Assembly: GCA_043820045.1 (NCBI GenBank)
Contig: JBDREF010000176.1
Location: 1 to 17,801, forward strand
DNA length: 17,801 nt
From: JBDREF01 sp043820045
GTDB lineage: Bacteria; Planctomycetota; Phycisphaerae; Sedimentisphaerales; Anaerobacaceae
Reading direction: 5' to 3'
Below the pieces are notes generated by a model. It saw nothing but the letters and a program-made list of their open reading frames with translations, made no database searches and was not told where the DNA came from. Of this stretch, positions 7,511 through 14,530 are shown in pieces (the stretch's first letter is position 1; each line of letters starts with the position of its first letter). The translations under genes and the position numbers were made by a program.

Positions 7511-8686
7511 CTAATCTCGCGGTGTCTTCCTCCCGGCTAAGGTCTTGTCTATGTTCGACAGATAAGCCCGTATGGTCTTTTGCATCGGCTCCGGAATTGC
7601 GCCGCTCCTCAGAACTAGGGCAAAGCCTTCTCGGGCCTCTTCAAGCCGGCCGGCGCGGTAAAATGCCAGGCTGCGGTAGTAAAGTTCGGCGATTTCTTTC
7701 TTCTGCTCACTTGTCTGATTGTTCTTTTTCTCATGTATCGCTGCCGGCTCTTCGTCCTTGCGACTATCGATCAACTGCTGGTGTCTGATTTCCTTGATAT
7801 ATTGTTCGGTAGCGATTGAATCTGTATTCATCAATCTGAGCACCCGTGCAATTCGTTTGCGTTCGTCCTCGGTGAAAGTCACGCTATCTTTGAGCCCTTC
7901 AAGGTATTCTCTTGCCTCCTGCATTTTGCCTTGTCCGACTAATTCGCTTACCTGGCGAAACACCTGGAACAGATTGTCTTCCTGAGGCGTGGTTGCGCGT
8001 GCTTGGTCGAAAGTCCCATTCTTGTCCTGCTCCGGCGCATTGCGAAGATAGTCCTGCACGGCAGCGCCGACCGCCATTGTTCTGTCAAGTTCCACAAACT
8101 TCTGGTATGAAGGCTTCAAAAGGGGTCTTGTAGAGCTTGCGTGCGCATAATGACAGTCGGTGCACGCATATTGCAGTTGCGTCAGATGCTCGGGTATTGA
8201 TTGGATCGTCGCTGCATCGTGGCATTGGTAACAAAGCTCGGGCAGCGGTTCTTTCAACAGATGTTCTATCCTGCTCTTGTGGTGCTCGTGACAGAGCAGA
8301 CATTGTCCGACCGCGACCGGTCCGTGAACAAAGGGCGCCGAGGCAGCGAAGTTATCATGGCAACCATAGCATAATTTGGGTGGCTGCTCAATCAGGTGGG
8401 CTTTAGGAACAGGCCACCATGTCCGCTCGCGTTTGCCGTGGCAAAGTGTGCAGTCCTTTCTTGGTTCATGCACGTACCAGGTCGGCGTCTGACCTGTCTG
8501 TGCGATCTTTTGGGAGTCGGCATCAACTACTCCGTCAATCGGCCGTTCCAGTCCCATGGGGGGAACGCCGTCAAAGAAGAATGTCAAAGCTTCATGGCGG
8601 GCGCGCTCGTCGCAGCTCACGACAAATACCTCCGTGAGAACGAGCAAGATCAGCCCGACCAATGTATATCTCATTCGAGACAACAC
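7511..8686 (-). CDS. Pentaheme cytochrome c lipoprotein with TPR-like C-terminus
   Basis: About 391 residues from a GTG at 8686, which has GAAAGG about 10 bp upstream; TTG at 8704 and ATG at 8674 are other possible starts. The signal peptide ends in VFVVSC, a likely lipobox with Cys25. Five CXXCH motifs lie in the first half (CTLCH, CYGCH, CLLCH, CYQCH, CTDCH), with VHGPVAVG before the third, as in the 15-heme protein. The second half has no heme. It holds a diverged helical unit (VSELVGQGKMQEAREYLEGL), a charged linker, and a 61-residue TPR-like module beginning EIAELYYRS. The same module occurs twice in the neighbouring gene at 8789-10432 (about 37 of 61 residues identical to its second copy by hand). 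Probably an outer-membrane-attached electron carrier docked through its helical module. Confidence 0.88.
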   Translation of the reverse strand: MLSRMRYTLVGLILLVLTEVFVVSCDERARHEALTFFFDGVPPMGLERPIDGVVDADSQKIAQTGQTPTWYVHEPRKDCTLCHGKRERTWWPVPKAHLIEQPPKLCYGCHDNFAASAPFVHGPVAVGQCLLCHEHHKSRIEHLLKEPLPELCYQCHDAATIQSIPEHLTQLQYACTDCHYAHASSTRPLLKPSYQKFVELDRTMAVGAAVQDYLRNAPEQDKNGTFDQARATTPQEDNLFQVFRQVSELVGQGKMQEAREYLEGLKDSVTFTEDERKRIARVLRLMNTDSIATEQYIKEIRHQQLIDSRKDEEPAAIHEKKNNQTSEQKKEIAELYYRSLAFYRAGRLEEAREGFALVLRSGAIPEPMQKTIRAYLSNIDKTLAGRKTPRD

Positions 8687-8788
8687 GACACGACGACCTT
8701 TCAATTCCTGTCATATCCGCCGCCCAAAAACTGCCGTTTTTGTGTCGGCGTTCAGACCCAGCCTTTGTTTGTCCGGAATCTGTTTTCA

Positions 8789-10432
8789 TCAAGGTTGAAC
8801 ACTTTGTCTCTTTGCCAGGGCATTATCGATATCCGCCAGATATTTCTGTATGGTTTTTCCCATCTCAGGCGGAATCAGGCCGCTGTTCAAGACTTTAACG
8901 AGGCCTTCTCGGGCTTCTTCGAGTTGGCCGGCGCGGTAAAGGCCCATGCTGCGGTAATAAAGTTCGGCAATTTCCATCTTCGGCTCAGTCTTGGCCAGAC
9001 GATTCTCAATGTCTGCCAGATAGCTTCTTACCGTCATTGCCTCCGATGCCGAAAGCACACCACTCTTTAGAACCTTGACAAAACCTTCTCTCGCTTTTTC
9101 AAGCTGACCGCTCTGGTAAAGAGCCTTGCTACTCTGATAAAGCGCGGCAATCTCTTCTTTTAGTTTATCCTGCTGGGCCTGGCCCCAGGGGGTGCCGGTA
9201 TCAGGCGGCCCTGTCCCGGTCAGGGACGGGGGAGTACTCGTTTGCTGCTGCAATTCGCTCTGGGGTTCAGGTTCGAGGGCGACCTGCCTGGTTTGCTCTG
9301 TTACCTTTCCGGGCTCAGGAAAACTTCCGAATCCGTAAACGTTGATCTTGTTGGGACCGGCTTGATTTGACACGAGAACCAGGAACTCTATTTTGGCTCC
9401 TTCGACGGCATACTTTTCGAACAACTCGACGTTGTCGTAGTCCAGGACAACCTTCACTGGCAGGTTCATCCTCCAGGGTTCACGTCCGGACATGCCGAAG
9501 AACAGGAGGAGTTGAGCCTGTTTGTCGAGTATCTTGACGACCTCGCCCGGAAAGCTATCGACGACCCATATCCGGTCTTCTTTGTCGATGGCTATACCTT
9601 TTGGCCTGCCAAACTCATCTATGTTGCGACCCAACCTGCCGATGGTCCGCTTGACTGTCCCGGACTTATCAAACTCGGTTATTCGGCCTCCGGCCATATC
9701 AGTGACGTAAAGATTCTCTTGCCCGTCAAGAGCCAAATGGCTGATCAGCGAAAACTCGCCTGGGGCAAGGTGGTGCAGCGGTTCTTCCTCTCCTGTGCTC
9801 TCGCTCTTTTTGCCTATGCGAGTGATCTCTTTGCCGGTGCTCTTGTCAAGTACAACAACCTGTTTGCCGCGACCATCGGTAACATAGCATCGCGACCCGC
9901 GAACAACTACGTCCATCGGGCTGATATTCAATTCCTTGCCCAGTATGGTGCTTAAGTTGTCGTTTCTGTCGAAAACAAATACTCCGCCGCCTTCTGAGTC
10001 GGCCACGTATTTCATACCGTTCTCATCGATGTAGATGTTGACCGGTCTTTTCAATTGCGAGTCTTTTGTCAAATAGCTGAACGTGCGTTTCCTGAGGTCC
10101 AGCACGACAACCGTTCGCTTGTCAAAATCGCACACGTATATCTTGCCGTCGAAGATTGCTATGCCATAAGGCGTGGAAATGCTTTCCTTCTTCTCCAGTT
10201 CGCCGAGCACGAATTTCTCGAATGAACTCGTTGTAACAGCGCCAAGATCGTCAGGTCCTGAGAAAGACTTGAGAAACTGTAGGCGCGCCTTCTCCGGGCG
10301 AGGCGGAAAGAACACCGGCTCCGGCCTCTGCTGCTCTACCATCCCTGACTGACACCCAGCAAAAACGCATGTGCCTACAACCACGATGGCCAGAGCTAAG
10401 CCTCTATAAGACAAGGAATTAGCGACTGTCAT
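8789..10432 (-). CDS. NHL-propeller lipoprotein with two C-terminal TPR-like modules
   Basis: 547 residues. The lipoprotein signal ends in VFAGC (Cys27). An FFPPRPEKARLQFLKSF entry segment leads into NHL repeats to about residue 350 (for example KIYVCDFDKRTVVVLDL, NLYVTDMAGGRITEFDKSG, DRIWVVDSFPGEVVKIL). A Pro/Gln/Thr-rich linker spans about 380-425. Two helical modules start at residues 427 (EIAALYQSS) and 487 (EIAELYYRS), exactly 60 residues apart, each with the pattern LYxxGQLEKAREGfvkVLxSG and YLADIxNxLAK. The protein is probably a periplasm-side scaffold on a membrane. The shared module with the next gene, a pentaheme lipoprotein 84-102 bp downstream, suggests that the two bind the same partner or each other. 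The ATG start has only a weak ribosome site, but it begins a good signal peptide. Confidence 0.9.
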   Translation of the reverse strand: MTVANSLSYRGLALAIVVVGTCVFAGCQSGMVEQQRPEPVFFPPRPEKARLQFLKSFSGPDDLGAVTTSSFEKFVLGELEKKESISTPYGIAIFDGKIYVCDFDKRTVVVLDLRKRTFSYLTKDSQLKRPVNIYIDENGMKYVADSEGGGVFVFDRNDNLSTILGKELNISPMDVVVRGSRCYVTDGRGKQVVVLDKSTGKEITRIGKKSESTGEEEPLHHLAPGEFSLISHLALDGQENLYVTDMAGGRITEFDKSGTVKRTIGRLGRNIDEFGRPKGIAIDKEDRIWVVDSFPGEVVKILDKQAQLLLFFGMSGREPWRMNLPVKVVLDYDNVELFEKYAVEGAKIEFLVLVSNQAGPNKINVYGFGSFPEPGKVTEQTRQVALEPEPQSELQQQTSTPPSLTGTGPPDTGTPWGQAQQDKLKEEIAALYQSSKALYQSGQLEKAREGFVKVLKSGVLSASEAMTVRSYLADIENRLAKTEPKMEIAELYYRSMGLYRAGQLEEAREGLVKVLNSGLIPPEMGKTIQKYLADIDNALAKRQSVQP

Positions 10433-10864
10433 AAGTGATTTGTCGTCAAATTTGTTTTGCTAACTTAACTAAAATCTTTTGTTTGCGAGCTGTGTTGAAG
10501 AAATTGCAGCTCGCCACGGCCTCGGGCCGGCGTGGAACGCTCATTCTCAGACTATGTGGATGGCTGATTCTCATGGCAACCTGGCCACTCCGAAGATCCC
10601 CGCCACGTTCTCAGCGAGAATGCCGGCAATTGGGCTGGTGAACACACCCCCGCGTGAGTGGACTGACTGGCTTTTTCCCGCTTCAGTTCTGCAGTTGAGG
10701 CGCCCGAAAGCTCCTGGGTGGAGGCGGATGGTCACCTCCAGCCCTCCTTTCATCTTGGAGCCGGCTGAGACTTTAGGTACATCACCGGTTATCCGGTCCC
10801 AAGCGCAGAACGATACCGCTCACAGCTCTTGAGGGCCAGGCAAGTAAGTATGGCCTATGCACGC
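10433..10864 (-). other. Gene-free 432-bp leader with hairpins
   Basis: No convincing gene lies here; open frames of 60 residues (minus) and 117 residues (plus) lack ribosome sites and recognisable motifs. GCGAGCTG at 10485-10492 and CAGCTCGC at 10507-10514 form a perfect 8-bp hairpin, followed directly by a bulged stem (CCACG/CGTGG with an inner CC/GG) at about 10514-10536. Neither is followed by a T-run on the minus strand. The 40 bp next to the gene at 10432 are AT-rich and could hold a promoter, but no clear -35/-10 pair is seen. This may be a long 5' untranslated leader or a decayed spacer. Confidence 0.4.
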
Positions 10865-11494
10865 CTACTTCGTGTGGCACATACGGCACAGTTCAGGTCC
10901 GTGGTGTACGACAGTTGTCGAGCCATTGGGATTAGCTACTGTCTCACGGCCGTAATTATAGCCCCTCAGGAGTTTCTCGCCTACGCCGGAGGTATGAACG
11001 TCATGGCAACTTGTGCACTGTACCTTGCCCTCGGGGTCGAGCAGGTCTTCAGTGATAGTCCCACCAATAGTGCTCGGTTCCGAAGGATCTTTAAGTGCGC
11101 CGTCCAAGGCGGCCAGCGCTGAATCGTACACAAATGAGATCGGGTGTGAAGCCGCCAATTCATCAGCGCCGAAGCTGTGCTCTGCGCTTATCCATGCGAA
11201 GTTGGGATTGGCACCGTCATGGCAGCTCAGGCATAGCTTGGAGGGTCCGCTGGGCTGGCCATCGATAGTACCCTGGAATGTGGCACTGGAGTACATGACA
11301 AATGTTGTTGTTGTCTCGCTGCCGTTCCACAGGGGTACGCCCGGCAGATTCTTCGAATCGTGTGGCATGTGACAGCCGTCACAGCCAAATAGATCCGAGT
11401 GTGCCAAACCCATTACTACCGTTGGCAAAGCCAACAAACACAATACCAGCAGAACGCCGCGAACAACTACCTTCCTAATCCTGCCCAATTTCAT
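10865..11494 (-). CDS. Small secreted tetraheme cytochrome c
   Basis: 209 residues. ATG at 11494 is chosen over an in-frame start at 11518 because GGAGAAAGG lies 5-10 bp upstream and the protein then begins with a normal signal peptide (KLGRIRKVVVRGVLLVL...). Four CXXCH motifs: CDGCH, CLSCH, CTSCH, and CRMCH three residues from the C-terminal end. The order SKLCLSCHDG, then HPISFVY, then a CTSCH-DVH motif matches the first third of the 12-heme protein at 2569-4218, so this is a stand-alone copy of that domain. The second and third hemes lie about 90 residues apart. It is likely a periplasmic shuttle between the inner-membrane and outer-membrane parts. It follows a 544-bp gap and may start its own transcript. 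Confidence 0.9.
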   Translation of the reverse strand: MKLGRIRKVVVRGVLLVLCLLALPTVVMGLAHSDLFGCDGCHMPHDSKNLPGVPLWNGSETTTTFVMYSSATFQGTIDGQPSGPSKLCLSCHDGANPNFAWISAEHSFGADELAASHPISFVYDSALAALDGALKDPSEPSTIGGTITEDLLDPEGKVQCTSCHDVHTSGVGEKLLRGYNYGRETVANPNGSTTVVHHGPELCRMCHTK

Positions 11495-12038
11495 AGCCCT
11501 TTCTCCAAAGAACGACAATTACAATACTGTTACTGCAACTGGATAAAGCCAGCACAACAAACCCGTGTCGGCACAAATCTCAAGAAATCACTGAAGCATC
11601 GTGAATACCGGTGGGGAAAAACAGCACTGAATGTCACCCGCCAACTCCACGACCATCAGTCCAAATTCATATCTGTATCTAACCACTCCTCCGTTGCTCT
11701 GCCCCAGTGCCAACGATCATCCAGTATGTCCGATAAAGCAAATGAGCAAAGCCGATCAATGAATACCAATACTATTATTAATACCACAACGGGTACCCTC
11801 TCGTCAAGCAAAAAATTGCCTGCAACGCAACAATCCAGATAAAAGCTCAACAATCTGTATGCCAAAGTCGCGGCCGAAACACAAATGCTGAAGACAAAAG
11901 TAATGCTTTGTGAATTGAGCTTACAGAGCTAAAAGACGAGGAGGAATTCTGGGTCAACAGATCGAAGTGAACATCTTTCTCGTTTGTGGGAATAGTGGGG
12001 GCGTGACGTTATCAGTACTGAGAAGCGACCTGGCGGAA
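11495..12038. other. 544-bp gap without a convincing gene
   Basis: This AT-richer stretch separates the redoxin/TPR gene from the tetraheme gene. A 69-residue minus frame (11656-11865, TTG start) contains a hydrophobic run, VPVVVLIIVLVFIDRL, that resembles the last helix of an ABC permease, but it has no ribosome site. A 30-codon plus frame at 11843-11932 looks helical. AAGCTCAA (11843-11850) and TTGAGCTT further right form a long-range 8-bp inverted repeat. A plus-strand frame of 147 codons is rich in Gln, Asn, Thr and Ser and looks like chance. The section probably holds the promoter for the genes from 11494 downward, plus decayed sequence. Confidence 0.35.
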
Positions 12039-13064
12039 TCACTGCTCGCCAAAAACCAGTGTCAGTGCGTGGTAATAAGCTGACATCGCCTTGTCCTTGT
12101 CGCCTCTGGCCTGATAGACGCGACCCAGCTCGAAGAATCCTCTGCCGGACCTCATGTCAATCCTGGTGGCGTCGAGCAGGTCCTTTTCCGCGGCCTCAAG
12201 GTTGCCAAGTTGACGTTTGGCCCAGCCGGATATCAACAGCCGTCTTGCTCCCACAGGCCCCTTTGTGACGTTGAGCTTATCAGTCACATTCAGTGCTTCT
12301 TTGCTCCGGCCGGCTTTGCACAGCAGCGCGCCAAGTTCCAGAACAGTTTCAACGGAATTTGGGTCCAATTCGATGGCTTTCTGCGTCTCTGCAATGGCCG
12401 AATCGATCTGGCCTTTATCCTCGAACATCTTTGCCATTTGAAGATGCCTCTCGGCGCGAGCTGCGACAGTGTAGTTAGCTACGGTCTTGATCTTTGCGGC
12501 GTCTTCGGCCGTGGTCTCTTGTGCAATGCCAAAGGCCTTATTCAGATAGACACGTGCCACAGGGACAAAATTGTAGTCATATCCGGCCTTGATCCACAGG
12601 ATTTTGTCGTCTTTGCCGACAATAAGAACTGTCGGAACCGCGATCACGCCAAGTCTGCCCCACAACCCGTATTCATTGTCGAGCAATATGCGAAGAACTT
12701 GCTTCGAAGCTAACTTATCCGACTCAAGAGCCTCTTTGCCCACCGGGCCACTGAGCACGCCGACAAGATCGAGCGTCCTCGCTTTCTCTTGCAGGTCTGC
12801 GACGGCTTGCTCAATTTCAGTTGCCATGCGCTGGAATTGACTTGAGTTTGTCGGCATGAACGCTACTGCCAGGACTCTGTTGCGGCCGTGTTTGTAGGTA
12901 AAGGGTACTCCATTTGAGTCCGGCAGGGAGAACTCCGGCATTACATCGCCGATCTTGGTCTTTCGCAGCCCCGCCGGGCTCGGTGCAGCGGGCAGTAATA
13001 CCTGCATCAAAAAGACAAGGATGAGAATCTTTAGAATAGCCGCTTTTCGTACTGGTAACACCAT
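12039..13064 (-). CDS. Redoxin-fold/TPR protein lacking active-site cysteines
   Basis: 341 residues. An N-terminal signal or anchor spans residues 8-30. A thioredoxin/AhpC-TSA-like domain covers about 38-180: DVMPEFSLPDSNGVPF opening, RVLAVAF strand, and the conserved cis-proline loop VIAVPTVLIVG (Pro144). Where the CxxC or peroxidatic Cys should lie, the sequence is FMPTNSSQF (69-77). The only cysteine in the whole protein is Cys249, in the TPR part. TPR repeats follow from about 204 to the end (DSAIAETQKAIELDPNS, EAAEKDLLDATRIDMRSG). A GGAGAGG ribosome site precedes the ATG. Reduction of heme-site disulfides (CcmG/ResA-like) therefore cannot be its job. A binding or chaperone role for apocytochromes, next to the 15-heme gene 52-58 bp upstream, is inferred. 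Confidence 0.88.
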   Translation of the reverse strand: MVLPVRKAAILKILILVFLMQVLLPAAPSPAGLRKTKIGDVMPEFSLPDSNGVPFTYKHGRNRVLAVAFMPTNSSQFQRMATEIEQAVADLQEKARTLDLVGVLSGPVGKEALESDKLASKQVLRILLDNEYGLWGRLGVIAVPTVLIVGKDDKILWIKAGYDYNFVPVARVYLNKAFGIAQETTAEDAAKIKTVANYTVAARAERHLQMAKMFEDKGQIDSAIAETQKAIELDPNSVETVLELGALLCKAGRSKEALNVTDKLNVTKGPVGARRLLISGWAKRQLGNLEAAEKDLLDATRIDMRSGRGFFELGRVYQARGDKDKAMSAYYHALTLVFGEQ

Positions 13065-13116
13065 GGCTTTTGCCTCTCCGAAGCTTCTGTCTGCTCCTAA
13101 TTATAGTCCGTACAGA

Positions 13117-14451
13117 TTATGGTCTCTCGTACACCACTGGCGACTCGCGATCATAAACAGCCGGCAGATGACATCCCGGCTGACAACTGCCGCCGGTCTG
13201 AGTTTTCTCAAATTGTATGGGCAGGTCCCACATTCCGAACGGGACGTTTTCGCGGATGTGCTTTTCCGCGTTGCTTGCGTGTGTGGCATGGCACGACCGG
13301 CAGGTTCGACCGCGATCGGGTTTGTTGACGTGCAGATAGTGCAGATTCAAATCTCCGTTTCTAAAGTCGGTAAGGCCGGACGCTTCTTTCTTAAGCACCA
13401 CGTTTTCAGAGTGACAACCGAAACAGAGTGCGTAGTTTTCTACACTGAAGGGCGCGTAGAATTGCGGAGGATATGCCTTCGCCAGAAGACGAAAGTACTC
13501 GCTGCCGTGAGCGACATGGCACCCGCTGCAATTGTCATCGGCAACAGGACCGTGCTTAAACTCCTTGCCTTCAATCTGATCGGTGAAAGGCGGCAGGACT
13601 TCATCTTCGCTTATCTTCTGGGCCTTGCTGTGGCAGGTCATGCAGATAGCCGTTGGTTTCTGTTTCAGCAGGAATTGCGCCGTCGAAGCATGGGGCGTAT
13701 GGCAGTTCATGCAACCGCCGATGTCCCCCACGACACTGTGCTGATACGGCGAGTTTTCGGCGATTTTCTGTATGTCTTTGTGGCATGTGTAGCAAAGAAA
13801 CGGTGCAAGGTTCTTGACCATCTTCGGGTCGCTGCCCCCGTGCGCGTTGTGGCAGCCGATGCAGTCGTTCTTGGCGGGCTCGTGAACCACGCTGTATTTC
13901 TCCAATTCGTTTTTCATCACGACATGGCACCGAAAACAGAGCTGACCGGGCTCGGCTACCAGCAGATATTGGTGGTCGGAACTATGAGCTTCGTGGCAGG
14001 CGGAACATTCGCCGATGGCCACGGGTCCATGTACGAATTGAAGGCCTTCAGTGACTTTGTGGCACTTGGCACAAAGGGACGACATCTTTTTTTCCGGAAT
14101 CAGGAATTTGTTGTCGCTGCTGTGGGGATCGTGGCATTGAATACAGTCGCCGCTCTTCACGGGCTCATGTACAACTTTCTTGGTCGTCTGTTCCAGATGG
14201 CAGTACTCGCAAAGGTCTTTGTCTTTCCTGACGAACTGCCATGTATGCTCCTCGACTTTCAGAGGTTTGTGGCACGCGTCGCACTCGCCGAGACTGACCG
14301 GTCCATGTACGTTGGCTTTCTTGCCGTATTCGGCATGGCATTCGGCCGTAATGCAAGTCTTTTGCGGAGTAGTCGGTTTTTCCACCGCGGCTCCGCCGGA
14401 AACTAACACACAAACGAGTACAACTGCTAATCTGCAATATTTTTCGATCAT
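13117..14451 (-). CDS. Periplasmic 15-heme cytochrome c (doubled-CXXCH type)
   Basis: 444 residues from ATG at 14451, which has GAGGG exactly 7 bp upstream; GTG at 14457 would be too close to that site. The signal peptide ends near GGAA-VEK. Thirteen CXXCH motifs run at regular spacing (CDACH, CEYCH, CIQCH, CAKCH, CSACH, CFRCH, CIGCH, CYTCH, CMNCH, CMTCH, CSGCH, CFGCH, CRSCH), preceded by one CX4CH (CITAECH) and followed by one CX3CH (CQPGCH). Many hemes are followed by xxHxS/A, and VHGP or VHEP recurs before the next motif, giving distal histidines and a repeating di-heme unit. This looks like a long heme wire in the periplasm. The function is inferred from heme density and from its place between the NapC/NirT-type gene and the barrel genes. 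Confidence 0.92.
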   Translation of the reverse strand: MIEKYCRLAVVLVCVLVSGGAAVEKPTTPQKTCITAECHAEYGKKANVHGPVSLGECDACHKPLKVEEHTWQFVRKDKDLCEYCHLEQTTKKVVHEPVKSGDCIQCHDPHSSDNKFLIPEKKMSSLCAKCHKVTEGLQFVHGPVAIGECSACHEAHSSDHQYLLVAEPGQLCFRCHVVMKNELEKYSVVHEPAKNDCIGCHNAHGGSDPKMVKNLAPFLCYTCHKDIQKIAENSPYQHSVVGDIGGCMNCHTPHASTAQFLLKQKPTAICMTCHSKAQKISEDEVLPPFTDQIEGKEFKHGPVADDNCSGCHVAHGSEYFRLLAKAYPPQFYAPFSVENYALCFGCHSENVVLKKEASGLTDFRNGDLNLHYLHVNKPDRGRTCRSCHATHASNAEKHIRENVPFGMWDLPIQFEKTQTGGSCQPGCHLPAVYDRESPVVYERP

Positions 14452-14479
14452 GGTCACACCCTCGAATCGTCAGAAACAT

Positions 14480-14499
14480 TCATAATACGCGGATTATGA
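14480..14499. promoter_or_regulatory. AT-rich inverted repeat before the 15-heme gene
   Basis: TCATAAT (14480-14486) and ATTATGA (14493-14499) form a perfect 7-bp inverted repeat around acgcgg. A further CATAAT lies at 14521-14526, at the end of the upstream gene's gap. The 73-79 bp gap between the two genes is AT-rich. This could be an operator or an internal promoter with a CATAAT-like -10, but no good -35 box was found at 16-18 bp. Confidence 0.35.
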
Positions 14500-14530
14500 T
14501 ACCTTCGTAATCGCTCTATTCATAATATGT

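Noticed and set aside
10479..10832. A 117-codon plus-strand frame in the 432-bp gap
   Set aside because: There is no ribosome site, no hydrophobic core or motif, and it opposes all neighbours. Treated as chance.
11519..11600. Sigma-54-type promoter (TGGC...TTGCA) upstream of the tetraheme gene
   Set aside because: The GG and GC elements are 12 bases apart instead of the required 10.
12955..14406. A 483-codon plus-strand open frame
   Set aside because: It lies antisense to the redoxin start and the 15-heme gene. CXXCH codons (TGC...TGCCAT) read backwards give ATGGCA repeats and few stops, so long false frames are expected. No domain is recognisable in it.
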